Notes: generated by a model from the letters alone, not told the origin. 64,000 bases of DNA from Bradyrhizobium sp. CCBAU 53351 (GCF_015291745.1 NZ_CP030059.1:6227501-6291500); one strand, 5' to 3'. Positions 51,836-63,198 are shown, counted from the stretch's first letter. Program-made: numbers and translations.

Positions 51836-52918
51836 CTAGAGATAGGTCACGTCCTCGAGCTGGGGGGCGCTTCCGAGCTTGCTGTCGAGCCATTCGAAAA
51901 TGAAATCGTCGACGGCGACGAAATTCTCGACCTCGCCGAGGGGATGCGGGATGCGGCTCGGAACGACCACCGAGCAATCGGCTCCGGCCTGTCGATAGGC
52001 CGATTGCAGTTCGAGGGCATCCTGCTCCAGCATCATCGAGCGACTTCCGACCACCATGAGCAGCGGGCACGGGAGCTGGCGCGGGGCCATCATCGAAACC
52101 GGCACGCTCGCGTCAAGGGCCGCCTGCTCGACGTCGGTCATCCAGCGCAGCGATGCCCGGCACATCACCGGACTCAATAGGCCCCCGTCGCACACGGCGG
52201 CGGCGAGCCGGCGATCCGCGCGGGCAAGACGGGACGCATGCCCGGCGCCCGCCCCTTCGCCATAGATCGCAATCCGCTGCGGATCGACATCCGCTCGCCC
52301 CTGAAGATAGTCCAGCCAGCATTGAAGCATCTGCTCCGGCTTGAAGGGACGGCGGGCGGATGAGTGGCGGGCGTCGACGAGCAGGAGCGATATGTTGTGA
52401 CGGAGCGATGCCGGCAGCAGCCTGATCATCATCGAGCCCAGCGTGATGTCCTCGTCGCCGACGCAGATGACCGCGGGGGCGGACGACGTTCGGCAGAGCG
52501 CCGGCACGAAGAACCCGGTGAGCGGCGCCTCATCAAAGCCTTCGAGGGTCACGCGCTCGATCGCGGGGCCGGCGTCATCAGCCAAGCCTTTCAGGCTGAT
52601 ATCGACCTCGTTTGCGAAATCGGCGGCTTCGACGTCGCCTGGGCAAGACACGCTTCTGACGACTTCCAAGGCCGTCAACGCACATAGCCACGCCTCCCGC
52701 GCGGTCGGGATGGTCCCATCCTCGCCGGCGAACTTGGCGAAGGTCCGGTAGTCGTCTGCAACCCGCAGCCAGTCCGAAACCCACAGATGCCGGTGCGTCT
52801 CCCGCCCGAGTTCTGCGACCGACAAGCTTTCAAAGAATCCGGACGCACGATGCCGCAACTGCGCCAGGCTGCGACCGCAGCCATCGCACGAGCCGTGTGG
52901 CCAATGATCACTTTCCAT
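51836..52918 (-). CDS. Alpha/beta-hydrolase-like protein lacking the usual nucleophile
   Basis: A 360-residue protein with an alpha/beta-hydrolase layout. A helical N-terminal cap region is followed by APAVICVGDEDITLG and ISLLLVDARHSSARR. The elbow region is RIAIYGEGAGAGHASRLARA and a possible C-terminal His lies in SRIPHPLGE. The G-x-S-x-G nucleophile motif is replaced by GEGAG, so normal serine-hydrolase catalysis is doubtful. It is closest in form to FrsA/polyketide-type esterases. The ATG at 52918 has GGGGG upstream; a TTG at 52930 is less likely. Convergent with the MarR gene. Confidence 0.7.
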   Translation of the reverse strand: MESDHWPHGSCDGCGRSLAQLRHRASGFFESLSVAELGRETHRHLWVSDWLRVADDYRTFAKFAGEDGTIPTAREAWLCALTALEVVRSVSCPGDVEAADFANEVDISLKGLADDAGPAIERVTLEGFDEAPLTGFFVPALCRTSSAPAVICVGDEDITLGSMMIRLLPASLRHNISLLLVDARHSSARRPFKPEQMLQCWLDYLQGRADVDPQRIAIYGEGAGAGHASRLARADRRLAAAVCDGGLLSPVMCRASLRWMTDVEQAALDASVPVSMMAPRQLPCPLLMVVGSRSMMLEQDALELQSAYRQAGADCSVVVPSRIPHPLGEVENFVAVDDFIFEWLDSKLGSAPQLEDVTYL

Positions 52919-53551
52919 GCCAGCCCCCAAACGACGCTATCCGCGCGCCCCCAGACATGCGCCGGGATCCTCGAGCGTCGTCTTCGGCGCAGCGAAGGCA
53001 CTGCGCGAAACGGTCCTGCTTCCAAACGAGCCGGCCTCGGTGCAATGTCCAAGCCCGCCCAACGCGATCGTCACGTCCCAGCTCCGTCGCTGATCCAAAG
53101 TCATTTGCCGCGCACCAGTGATGCGGGCTCGTTCGTCTCTTGTTGCGACTGGCAAGCCGGAAATGCGCCACCTGTCGATCAAACAGACATGACTGCGTAA
53201 ACCGCCGTTGTGAACGCACGATATGGTGAGATGCGTCCGATTGCCGCCTTACCTGACAATACGAGGACGGAAGCCGCCGGCACGCTGATCCATTGCAATG
53301 ACGCGACGACTTATGTGACGTGCTCATGACAAGTCGTCACGCGCGCGAGAGCGACTAGACCCAAATTCTGTAAATCAAAATTCTTCGGCACATTTGGGGG
53401 GCGCATGCGGGCGTTTCAGGAAGCTCGCCGGTCACCCTTGTATGCATTATCCCAGTTGCCATCTCCGCGGACTTCGCTTTACATGCCGGCAACTCGCCCG
53501 CGGATGACGGCCGGGGCTAAAAAATCACGCACATTGTCAAAGGGACGGAGC
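52919..53551. other. Divergent intergenic region
   Basis: About 630 bp between the divergent hydrolase-like and ketopantoate-reductase-like genes. No gene, hairpin of note or repeat was seen. The stretch 53330-53400 is AT-rich and probably includes the promoter of the right-hand gene. Confidence 0.45.
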
Positions 53552-54616
53552 ATGGCGCGCAACGTATTGATTCTCGGGGCTTCTTACGGCTCGCTGCTGG
53601 GCACGAAGCTGCTGATGGCCGGGCACAACGTGACCCTGGTCTGCCGCGCCAAGACCGCCGAGCTGATCAACCGCGAAGGTACCGAGGTGCGCATCAAGCT
53701 GCGTGACGAGGCGGTGCACCGGGCGATCTTCTCGCGCGACCTGCCCGGCAAGCTCGACGCCGTGACCCCGGCCAATGTCGACCTCTCCCGCTATGATCTG
53801 GTCGGCCTTGCGATGCAGGAGCCGCAATACACCAACCACACCGTGCGCATGCTCATGGTCAAGATCGCCGCAGCGAAGCTGCCGTGTCTGTCGATCATGA
53901 ACATGCCGCCGCTACCCTATCTGAAGCGGATCCCGGCGCTCGCCGATATGGACCTCGAAGAGGCCTATACCAATGCGCAGGTGTGGGAGCGGTTCGAGCC
54001 GGGGCTGGTGACGCTGTGCTCGCCCGACCCGCAGGCGTTCCGTCCGCCGGAAGAAGCCGCGAACGTGCTGCATGTCGGCCTGCCCACCAATTTCAAGGCC
54101 TCGGTGTTCGCCGACGAGAAGCACAACAAGGTGCTGCGTGAGCTCGAGGCCGACATCGACGCGGTGACGCTCGACGGCCACGACGTGCCAGTGAAGCTGA
54201 AAGTGTTCGACTCCCTGTTCGTGCCGCTGGCGAAATGGTCGATGCTGCTCACCGGCAATTACCGCTGCATCACGCCGAACGAGCCGCAGTCGATCCGCGA
54301 CGCCGTGCACGGCGACATCAAGCGCTCGCAGACGATCTACGACCATGTCGATGCCATCGCGCGCCGCCTCGGCGCCGATCCGCAAGACCAGGTACCGTTC
54401 GCGAAATACGCAAAGGCCGCCGAGAGCCTGCTCAAGCCGTCGTCGGCCGCGCGTGCGGTCGCAAGCGGCGCGCCCTTCATCGAGCGCGTCGATCTCCTGG
54501 TGAAGCTGATCTCGCATCAGCTCGGCGTGCCCAATCCCGAGATCGACCGCACGGTCGACACCGTGGACCAGAAGCTGAACGAGAAGATCGTTCAGGGCGG
54601 ATCCGGCGCGCAGTAG
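53552..54616 (+). CDS. Ketopantoate reductase-like dehydrogenase
   Basis: A 354-residue protein with an N-terminal Rossmann fold (NVLILGASYGSLLGTKLLMA, with GHNVTLVCRAKTAELI) as in PanE/ApbA proteins. The C-terminal helical domain (FDSLFVPLAKWSMLLTGNYR, then IRDAVHGDIKRSQTIY) fits the same superfamily. It is longer than PanE (about 300) and diverges in the middle, so pantothenate synthesis is not assured. The start at 53552 has GGGACGGAG upstream. Confidence 0.75.
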   Translation: MARNVLILGASYGSLLGTKLLMAGHNVTLVCRAKTAELINREGTEVRIKLRDEAVHRAIFSRDLPGKLDAVTPANVDLSRYDLVGLAMQEPQYTNHTVRMLMVKIAAAKLPCLSIMNMPPLPYLKRIPALADMDLEEAYTNAQVWERFEPGLVTLCSPDPQAFRPPEEAANVLHVGLPTNFKASVFADEKHNKVLRELEADIDAVTLDGHDVPVKLKVFDSLFVPLAKWSMLLTGNYRCITPNEPQSIRDAVHGDIKRSQTIYDHVDAIARRLGADPQDQVPFAKYAKAAESLLKPSSAARAVASGAPFIERVDLLVKLISHQLGVPNPEIDRTVDTVDQKLNEKIVQGGSGAQ

Positions 54617-54858
54617 GCGCGCCGTTCCGAGCATTGCTTGCCGCCTGCGCGCCCATTGGGAAGATCGCGGCCGGATCAGCCGCGTCCGCCTCGGCCCCCG
54701 CCCTGTTTGCGAAATATTTGCATCCATGCGACGTCTGGCCTTACTTAATGGAGGCTGCCGAGATGTCTCGGCAGCATCTCCGGACGCCGGTTCCGGACAG
54801 CAGGTTCCGGGTCTGCCGGCGACGGCCGGATGATGGGCGAAAGAACAAGTCATCGAAG

Positions 54859-55677
54859 ATGGATCAGTCGACGTTGCAGGTCGTGCGCGCGGTGGAGGCC
54901 GGCGCGACAACCATGAAGAGTCTCATCGACGCGACCGGATTGTCCCGTCTAAAGGTCGAGCGCGCGTTGAACACGCTGGAGAAGCAGAAGCTGCTGGTCC
55001 GCGACGGCCAGGGCTTTCGTGCGACCGCCGTGCCGAAAGCCGCGCCCCTGGCCCGGCAATGCGGATCGTGCAACGCATGCTGCGACATTCTCGAAGTGGC
55101 CGCCGTCGACAAGCCGGTGAACCAGCTCTGCAAGCACTGGCAGACCGGCACCGGCTGCACCATCTACGACCGCCGCCCCCAGATGTGCCGCTCCTTCGTC
55201 TGCGCCTGGCTGCAGGGGCATCTCGACGACGACTGGTTCCCGGCGAAGTCGGGCATCATCGTGCATTTCAGCCAGGATGCGGTGAACGTGACGGTCGACG
55301 ACCATTGCCCTGATCGCTGGCGCGAGGAGCCTTATTTCAGCAAGCTCGCCGAATGGTCGCTGAACGGGATCAGGCGGATCGGAAACCGGGGTTATGCCAC
55401 CCTCGTCGTCTCCGGCGCCGACCGCTTTCTGCTGCTCGGACGCACCGTCGTTCCCGAGCCGACGCTGTTCGGCACGGCCTTCGTGCCGCTCACTGCCGAC
55501 ACGTTCCGGTTCTGGCGGGCAACCTCGCCGGAACATTTGCAGCGATTGCACGAGCGCATCGCCGAGATGGAGCGGATCAGGCAGGAATTCGGCTCCTGCG
55601 TCATCCCCGAGAACGAGGACGACGATCCGCAAGCCCCCTATCGGCCCGCACTTCTACGGCAATCGAACCACGGCTGA
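54859..55677 (+). CDS. Winged-helix plus YkgJ-type cysteine-cluster protein
   Basis: A 272-residue protein. Residues 1-55 look like a winged helix (TLQVVRAVEAGATTMKSLID, LSRLKVERALNTLEKQKLLV). Residues 65-120 form a YkgJ/UPF0153-type cluster with C68, C71, C74, C75, C91, C100, C110 and C115, which in this family is thought to bind zinc or an Fe-S cluster. The C-terminal half has no recognised motif. It sits 240 bp after the reductase-like gene. Its function is unknown. Confidence 0.75.
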   Translation: MDQSTLQVVRAVEAGATTMKSLIDATGLSRLKVERALNTLEKQKLLVRDGQGFRATAVPKAAPLARQCGSCNACCDILEVAAVDKPVNQLCKHWQTGTGCTIYDRRPQMCRSFVCAWLQGHLDDDWFPAKSGIIVHFSQDAVNVTVDDHCPDRWREEPYFSKLAEWSLNGIRRIGNRGYATLVVSGADRFLLLGRTVVPEPTLFGTAFVPLTADTFRFWRATSPEHLQRLHERIAEMERIRQEFGSCVIPENEDDDPQAPYRPALLRQSNHG

Positions 55678-55780
55678 ACGCCGCCGTGGGCAACGCGGCA
55701 TGATCCGCGCCATGCCGCTCGACGCGTCGCGGCGGGATTGATAAGCCGCTGTCCGCGAATGACGGGGACTTGAGTCGGGC

Positions 55781-57289
55781 ATGACAGTTGCAATCGAGAT
55801 GGGGCAGACCACGGCGGGCGCCGCGGCCGCCATGGACCTCGAGGAACTGCTGGCGACCCGCCTCCTCGTGCAGGGCAATTCGGGCTCCGGCAAATCGCAT
55901 CTGCTGCGGCGGCTCCTGGAACAGAGCGCGCCCTGGGTGCAGCAGGCCATCATCGACCCCGAAGGCGATTTCGTCACGCTGGCCGAACGCTTCGGCCATC
56001 TCGTGATCGAGGCCGAGGACCACACCGAGCGCGGCCTTCAGGTTGCCGGCGAGCGCGCGCGGCTGCATCGCGTCTCCACCGTGCTCAATCTCGAAGGTCT
56101 CGACGCCGAGAACCAGATGCGCCGCGCCGCCGCGTTTCTCGGCGGGATGTTCGACGTCGACCGCGACCATTGGTATCCGATGCTGGTGGTCGTCGACGAG
56201 GCCCAGCTGTTCGCGCCGGCGGTGGCGGGCGAGGTCTCGGACGAAGCGCGAAAGCTGTCGCTCGGCGCCATGACCAATCTGATGTGCCGCGGCCGCAAGC
56301 GCGGCCTTGCCGGCATCATCGCGACGCAACGGCTGGCAAAGCTCGCCAAGAACGTCGCGGCGGAAGCCTCCAACTTCCTGATGGGCCGGACCTTCCTCGA
56401 TATCGACATGGCGCGCGCCGCCGATCTGCTCGGCATGGAACGGCGGCAGGCGGAAGCCTTTCGCGACCTTGAGCGCGGCCAGTTCATGGCGCTTGGACCT
56501 GCGCTGTCGCGCCGTCCGCTGCGCCTGAACATCGGCCCGACCGACACCTCCCCGCGCAATTCGGCGCCGCGGCTGATGCCGCTGCCGGAGGCCACTGAAG
56601 ATATGCGCGCCGTGATCCTGGCCGCGCCGCCGCCCGATGCCAGCCGGCCGCAGCGACGGCCCGCGCCGGATCTGCTGGAGCAGTTGCGCGCCGCAAAGGC
56701 GGCCGCACCGGTGATCCAGCCTGAGGTGGTCGAGGTGCCGGTCAGTGCCGAGGAACTCGCCGAGCGGCGCGAGCGCGTGGATCGTACGCTGCGGGCCGTG
56801 CTCGCCGCGCCCGACGCCGGCTTCCGCGCCATCGGCGTGCTCTATCAGGAGTTCGTGGTCCGCTGCCGCATCGAGGGCCTCGGCACGGCAGTGCCCGATC
56901 TCAACGAATTTCGCCGCATGCTGACCCATGCCCGCGCCGGCCTCGGCACCGATCTGGCCGAAGACGACGCCTGGCAGGACGTCTCGCTGCGCGCGTCGAT
57001 CTTGCCCGACGACATGCAGGGCGTGTTCATGATGATCGCGCGTGCCGCCAAGGAAGGCTGGCCCTGCCCCGGCGACGCCGCGATCGCCCGCGCCTACGGC
57101 TCGCATTCGCTGCGCCGGGCGCAGCGGCTGCTCGGCTATATGGAGGAGCAAGGCCTGATCGTGGTCCAGCTCGACGGCAGCGGCCGCCGGATCGTGACGC
57201 TGGTGGAGCTGGCCTGGGCCACGGCCCCCGGTGATCCCAATGGCGACGACCTGCCGGCCGAGCCGGTCGCGCGCGCAGCCTCGGCATAA
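55781..57289 (+). CDS. HerA-like P-loop ATPase
   Basis: A 502-residue ATP-binding protein of the HerA/FtsK-like group. Walker A is GNSGSGKS (32-39), Walker B is PMLVVVDEAQLFAPA, and MCRGRKRGLAGIIATQRL supplies the sensor/arginine block. The region RRAQRLLGYMEEQGLIVVQL near the C-terminus resembles a winged helix. Proteins of this type move DNA or appear in repair and mobile contexts; no partner nuclease gene lies next to it. It converges with livF, leaving 3 bp between the two stops. Confidence 0.82.
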   Translation: MTVAIEMGQTTAGAAAAMDLEELLATRLLVQGNSGSGKSHLLRRLLEQSAPWVQQAIIDPEGDFVTLAERFGHLVIEAEDHTERGLQVAGERARLHRVSTVLNLEGLDAENQMRRAAAFLGGMFDVDRDHWYPMLVVVDEAQLFAPAVAGEVSDEARKLSLGAMTNLMCRGRKRGLAGIIATQRLAKLAKNVAAEASNFLMGRTFLDIDMARAADLLGMERRQAEAFRDLERGQFMALGPALSRRPLRLNIGPTDTSPRNSAPRLMPLPEATEDMRAVILAAPPPDASRPQRRPAPDLLEQLRAAKAAAPVIQPEVVEVPVSAEELAERRERVDRTLRAVLAAPDAGFRAIGVLYQEFVVRCRIEGLGTAVPDLNEFRRMLTHARAGLGTDLAEDDAWQDVSLRASILPDDMQGVFMMIARAAKEGWPCPGDAAIARAYGSHSLRRAQRLLGYMEEQGLIVVQLDGSGRRIVTLVELAWATAPGDPNGDDLPAEPVARAASA

Positions 57290-57292
57290 GCG

Positions 57293-58029
57293 TCAGGCCG
57301 CCTCGGAGCCGCCGAGATAGGCGTCGCGGATGCGCGGGTCGTCCTTCAAGGCCCGCGCCGGCCCCGACAGCACGATCCTGCCGGTCTGCAGCACATAGGC
57401 TTCGTGCGCGATCTCGAGCGCGAGGCTGGCGTTCTGTTCGACCATGAACACCGAGACGCCCTCCTGGTTGATGGTGCGGATCAGCTCCAGCACGCGGTCG
57501 ACATAGAGCGGCGACAGGCCCATGGTCGGCTCGTCCATCACGATCATCCGCGGCCGGCTCATCAGCGCGCGCGCCATTGCGACCATTTGCTGCTCGCCGC
57601 CGGAGAGCGAGCCGGCGCGCTGCGACAGGCGCTGGCCGAGCTTGGGGAACAGAGTCAGCATCCTGTCGAGATCCTGCGCCACCGCATCGCGGTCGTTGCG
57701 CACGAAGGCGCCCATCAGGATGTTCTCGCGCACGCTCATGTCCGCGAACAATCGCCTCGCCTCCGGCACCGAGGCAATGCCGCGGCGGACGATCTGCGGC
57801 GTGGAGAGGCCGATCAGCGAGGCGCCGTCGAAGCTCACCTCGCCCGAGCGCGGCTTCACCAGGCCCAGGATGATCTTCATCGTGGTCGACTTGCCGCTGG
57901 CATTGCCGCCGAGCAGGCAGACGATGTGGCCGCGCGCGACCGTGATCGAGAGATCAAAATGCACCTGGGCCTGTCCGTAGAACGTGTTGACGTTGGACAG
58001 TTCCAGCAGCGCTTCGGGCGACGCATTCG

Positions 58030-58033
<4 letters not shown>
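57293..58033 (-). CDS. livF: ABC transporter ATP-binding protein, LivF type
   Basis: A 246-residue ATPase of a branched-chain-amino-acid-type (HAAT) importer. Walker A is LLGGNASGKST, the signature is SGGEQQMVAMARAL, and Walker B is PRMIVMDEPTMGLSP. It overlaps livG by ATGA and is the last gene of the operon. The symbol denotes family only; the cargo may not be an amino acid. Confidence 0.92.
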
Positions 58034-58871
<838 letters not shown>

Positions 58872-58872
<1 letters not shown>

Positions 58873-60695
58873 CAGATCGTCCCCAGCAGGCCCTGCGGCC
58901 TGAACCGCACGAGCAGCAGCAGCACGATGCCGTAGATCAGGATGCGATACTCCGCCGCGATCCGGAACACCTCGGGCAAGCCGACCAACGCAACCGCCCC
59001 GAGAATGGCTCCGACGACATTGCCGAGCCCGCCGAGGATGACGACGGTCAGCGCCAGGATCGATTGCTGCGTGTTGAAAGTCTCGTGGTTGATGTAGGAG
59101 TAGAGATGCGCGGCAATGCCGCCGCTGATTCCGGCGGCGAACCCGCCGAAGATGAAGGCCAGCGATTTGTAGCGGTTCAGGCCGAGACCATAGGCGCGTG
59201 CGGCGACGTCATCGTCGCGGATGGCGCGGAAGCTGCGGCCGAGATGCGAGCCGAGCAACCGGCCCTGCAGCAGCGCCAGCACCACCATCACCGCGAAGCT
59301 GAACCAATAGATCGAGGTCGGGCTGATCAGATCGTAGCCGAACAGCGACAGCGGCGGGATGCCGGAGATGCCGATCGGCCCGCGCGTGACGGTCTCCCAG
59401 TTCAGGATCACCAGCGAGACGATCTCGCCGATCGCGAGCGTCGCGATCGAGACATAGTGCCCCCGCAGGCGGAACGAGGGTGAGATCAAGGCTGTCCCGA
59501 GCGCAGCGCTCATCAGGCCGCCGCCGATGATCGCGAGGCCGACGGGAACGGAGAACGTGAGCGACAGCAGCGCGGAGGTGTAGGCGCCGATCGCGAGCAG
59601 CGCCGCGTGACCGAGCGAGACCTGGCCGATCGTGCCTGCGACCAGTGTTAGGCTGAGCGCAAGCATGCCGAGCAGCCAGGCGTTGATCAGGGTCTGAAGC
59701 ACGTAGAACGATACCGGGAACAACGGCAGGACCGCAAAGCCGGCGGCGGCGACGGCCAAGGCCCAGCGCGGAATGCGCACGGGTCGGCTCGGCGCGATGA
59801 AGGTGCCGGTGAGCGGCTCGGGCGGCGCCTGCCGCGCGCTGGCGAACAGACCGTTCGGCCGCAGCACGAGCACGACGACGAGCAGCAGGAACGCGAACAG
59901 ATTGCGGTAGCTGGTGCCGAACACGGCAACGCCATAGCTCTCGACGAGCCCGAGCAGCAGGCTGCCGATCACCGCGCCCGGTACATTGCCGGCACCGCCG
60001 ACGACCTCCGCGACGACGCCCTTGAGCGTTGCCTGCAGGCTCATCGCGGTGTCGATCTGGTTGTAGTACATGCCGACCAGCATGCCGGAGACGCCGCCGA
60101 GCGCGGCGGCGATGCCGAACACGGCCTGATTGACGCGGTTGACGTCGACGCCCATCTGCATCGCGGCGTCGCGGTCCTGCGAGGCCGCGCGCACCGCCCA
60201 GCCGAGCTTGGAGTAGCGCAGGAACACGAACAGCAAGAGCGCGCTGGTGAGGCCGACACCTGCGATGAGCAGATCAAGAGGCCCGATCGTGCCGCCACCG
60301 ACCTGGAAACGCACATCCGGCAACTGGCTCGGCAGCGCGCGCGGATTGGGCGAGAAGGTCAGCATCACCAGCTGATCGAGCACGAAGCTGATGCCGATGG
60401 TCGCGAGCAGCGGTGCGATGCGCACCGAGTTCTGAAGCGGACGCAGGCCGAACCGCTCGATGATCAGCCCGACGATCGCAGCCGCTACCGCGACCACGAT
60501 GATGGTGAGGGGCAGCGGCGTATGCAGCTGCACTACAGCGACCCAGCCGACATAGGCGCCGACGAGATAGATCGAGCCTTGCGCGAAGTTGATCAGCCGG
60601 CTGACGCCGAAGATCAGCGCGAGCCCGACCGCAACGAGCGCATAGACATTGCCGACGATCAGCCCGTTGATGGTGTAGTCGAGCCAGGAAGACAC
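58872..60695 (-). CDS. Fused LivH-LivM type permease
   Basis: A 607-residue polytopic membrane protein. Residues 1-290 correspond to LivH ([40 protein letters not shown]). Residues 310-607 correspond to LivM ([60 protein letters not shown]). Both EAA-like loops contacting the ATPases are present. The two permeases are normally separate genes; here they form one frame. Confidence 0.92.
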
Positions 60696-60749
60696 GCAGT
60701 TTTCCTACTGAAGGGAGAACGGGCCGAAGCGAATGCTCGGACCATCAGG

Positions 60750-61907
60750 TCAGGTCGGCTTGCCGTCCCAGAGCGCGAACTGGCCCTTGCGCACGACGAG
60801 CTCGGCGTTCATGGCGCCCTTGACGCGGCGGCTCTCGACGTCGAACGTCGCTTGGCCGAAGATGACGCTGGAGACGTCCTTCACCTTGGCGAAGGCATCG
60901 CGGACGGCGCGGCGATCGGTGCCGCCGATCTTGACGACGGCAGCGGCCATGTTCATCGCATCATAGGAATAGGCGTTGAAGGCATCGGGCTCCTGCCCGC
61001 CATACTTGGCCTTGAAGCCGGCGATGAACTTCTTCACCTCGGGTCTGGGATCCTGCGGGAAGTAGCGCGTGCCGAGATGCACATCCTCGACCGCCTCGCC
61101 ACCGAGCTCGATGAATTTCGGCGAGTAGACCGAGCTTGCGGCGCACATCACCTGCTTCAGGCCGACCTGCCGCGCCTGACGGGCGATCAGCGCGCCGTCG
61201 GAATAATAGGAGATCAGGATAAGCCCGTCGGGATTGGCGTCGCGCACGCGCACCAGCGTCGAGCGGAAGTCGCGCTCTTCCGCGATATAGCCCTCGGTCA
61301 CCGCGATCTCGGCGCCGTATTCCTTGGCGGCCTTGACAAAATAGTCGCGGCTGGTGCGGCCCCAATCGGTGTTGAGATGCAGCACCGCGAGCTTCTTGAG
61401 GCCGAGGCGCTTCACCGCATAGGCCGCCAGCAGCGGCTGCTCGTCGGCCTGGCTGACCGATGTGCTCCACATGAAATCGCCGCCCTTGGTGAAATCAGGG
61501 TGCGAATTGGTGAAGCCGAACTGCACGAGGCCGCCGCGCTGGTAGATCGGGGATGCCGCCATCGAGGCCGGGCTCGAGAAATCGCCGAGCTCCATGACGA
61601 TGCGGGGATCGGACACGAACTTCTGGGCGATCGCCACCGACTGGCGCGGGTCGCTCTGGCTGTCTTCGAACTGGTAGGCGAGCTTGCGGCCGTTGATGCC
61701 GCCGGCCGCCATGATCTCGTCGAGCGCGAGATCAAAGCCCTGCTTCCACTGCGTGCCATATTGCGCGTTCGGTCCCGTCAGGGGACCGCTGACGCCGAGC
61801 AGGATCGGCTCGGACGATTGCGCGGAGGCGGCGCGCGAAAAGGCCGCGCCCGCCATCATGGCGGCAAGCGAGCCCTTCACCAGGGTACGACGATCGATGT
61901 TGCTCAT
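60750..61907 (-). CDS. Periplasmic solute-binding protein, LivJ/K type
   Basis: A 385-residue binding protein. The N-terminus has a twin-arginine-like signal (DRRTLVKGSLAAMMAGAAF, then AASAQ). The type I periplasmic fold is seen in PILLGVSGPLTGPNAQYGTQ, AAGGINGRKLAYQFEDSQSD and ADEQPLLAAYAVKRLGLKKL. The start at 61907 has GGAG upstream. The cargo is unknown; the neighbouring oxidative genes suggest a degradable organic compound rather than leucine. Confidence 0.88.
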   Translation of the reverse strand: MSNIDRRTLVKGSLAAMMAGAAFSRAASAQSSEPILLGVSGPLTGPNAQYGTQWKQGFDLALDEIMAAGGINGRKLAYQFEDSQSDPRQSVAIAQKFVSDPRIVMELGDFSSPASMAASPIYQRGGLVQFGFTNSHPDFTKGGDFMWSTSVSQADEQPLLAAYAVKRLGLKKLAVLHLNTDWGRTSRDYFVKAAKEYGAEIAVTEGYIAEERDFRSTLVRVRDANPDGLILISYYSDGALIARQARQVGLKQVMCAASSVYSPKFIELGGEAVEDVHLGTRYFPQDPRPEVKKFIAGFKAKYGGQEPDAFNAYSYDAMNMAAAVVKIGGTDRRAVRDAFAKVKDVSSVIFGQATFDVESRRVKGAMNAELVVRKGQFALWDGKPT

Positions 61908-61967
61908 GCACGGCTCCATCCACTCAGGTGTTGAAACAAGCAGCAAGTCTTGTGCCGGTGATATTGC

Positions 61968-62546
61968 CTATTTCGAGGGCTCGCCGAGCGACAGCATCAG
62001 CCGGTTGGCCCAGTTGAAGAACGAGGCGCCGTTGATGACGTCGACGATCTCGGCATCGTCGAGACCGGCGCGGCGCAGCTCCGCGATATTGTCAGGGCCG
62101 AACGCGATCGGCGTCGCGGCCAGCGCCACGGAGGCCTTGACCACGGCATTCCAGCGCTCGCCGAGATCGGCCTTGACGCCTTCATCGAGCAGCTTCTGCA
62201 CGTCGTCGCGGCGCTTGGAATAGGTGCTGGCGAAGCGCGCATGCACCGAGGCGCAATAGATACAGCCGTTATGGCGCGAGGTCGCGGCCGCCGCGAGCTC
62301 ACGCTCGGCCCGCGGCAGGCCGTCGGCGACGTTGTAGAAGATGTCCTTGTCGGTCTTGGTACGAGCTTCCAGCACCTCGGGATCGCGCACCAGCAGGCGG
62401 AAATATTCCGACTTGGCGCGGGCCCGGTCGACCAGGCCAGCGTAATGCCGTTCGGTCAGCTCGGCCTCGGGCAACGGATCGATCCAGGAGACCCAGCCGA
62501 GTTCATCCTGGGTGAAGACGACGGGCGGATTGACGGTGGCGCTCAT
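61968..62546 (-). CDS. AhpD-like peroxidase-domain protein (Avi_7169-type)
   Basis: A 192-residue carboxymuconolactone decarboxylase/AhpD-like protein. The redox Cys pair with its His is NGCIYCASVH (C95, C98, H102). The flanking sequence (FYNVADGLPRAERELAAAAT, RRAGLDDAEIVDVINGASFF) fits the subgroup that occurs with a second CMD protein and a luciferase-like monooxygenase. GAGGAGG gives a strong ribosome site. Confidence 0.85.
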   Translation of the reverse strand: MSATVNPPVVFTQDELGWVSWIDPLPEAELTERHYAGLVDRARAKSEYFRLLVRDPEVLEARTKTDKDIFYNVADGLPRAERELAAAATSRHNGCIYCASVHARFASTYSKRRDDVQKLLDEGVKADLGERWNAVVKASVALAATPIAFGPDNIAELRRAGLDDAEIVDVINGASFFNWANRLMLSLGEPSK

Positions 62547-62561
62547 GATTGTGGCCTCCTC

Positions 62562-63164
62562 TTATACGTTCGCGGCGGCGAGCGTGCGCAGGCCACTGAC
62601 GACCCGCAGCTGGAACGACAGGAACGCGACGAGCTGGGAGAAGGTGACGATTCCGGTGGCCGACCAGCCGGCGTCCAGCAACGCCTTCATGTCGGCGGAC
62701 GCGGCATCGCGCGGCCGGAACACCAGGAGATGCGCGTGTTCGAGGGCCGCGACGAGCCGCGGACCGAGGGCAGCCTTGCGCTCCGCGCTCACGCGATAGA
62801 TCAGGCCGGCGGTGTTCTCGATCGACAGCGGACCGGCGGGATACGAGCCATACGGCCCCGAGGTCTTGCCCCCTGCGGTCTCGGCGTCGATCGCCTCGAT
62901 CAGGCGGGCGCCATCCGCGTCGGCGGCCAGCTTGTCGCGATAGAAGGCGGCGACGGGGGATTCGCCGTGCAGTCCGGTCACGAAGGCCGCGATCGCGGCG
63001 CGTTCTACCAGCGAAAAATCGCTCGCGTCGATCGGCTCGAGCAGCGAGAGATAGCTCTTCTGCGCATTGTCGCGCGCCTGCAGGCGGCGGGCGCGGATGG
63101 CGTCCAGAGCCGAGCCGGGCTCGATCCCGGCGAGCGTGTCGATGATATCTGCTGTTGCCATCAT
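62562..63164 (-). CDS. CMD-domain protein (Avi_7170-type)
   Basis: A 200-residue helical protein of the carboxymuconolactone-decarboxylase superfamily lacking a Cys-x-x-Cys pair. LEPIDASDFSLVERAAIAAF and the C-terminal GWSATGIVTFSQLVAFLSFQ are characteristic. It forms a recurrent pair with the AhpD-like protein. GAGG lies upstream; a second ATG follows directly (63161). Confidence 0.82.
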   Translation of the reverse strand: MMATADIIDTLAGIEPGSALDAIRARRLQARDNAQKSYLSLLEPIDASDFSLVERAAIAAFVTGLHGESPVAAFYRDKLAADADGARLIEAIDAETAGGKTSGPYGSYPAGPLSIENTAGLIYRVSAERKAALGPRLVAALEHAHLLVFRPRDAASADMKALLDAGWSATGIVTFSQLVAFLSFQLRVVSGLRTLAAANV

Positions 63165-63198
63165 TCAGCCTCGTGCCACGCGATCGCGTTCATAGCGG

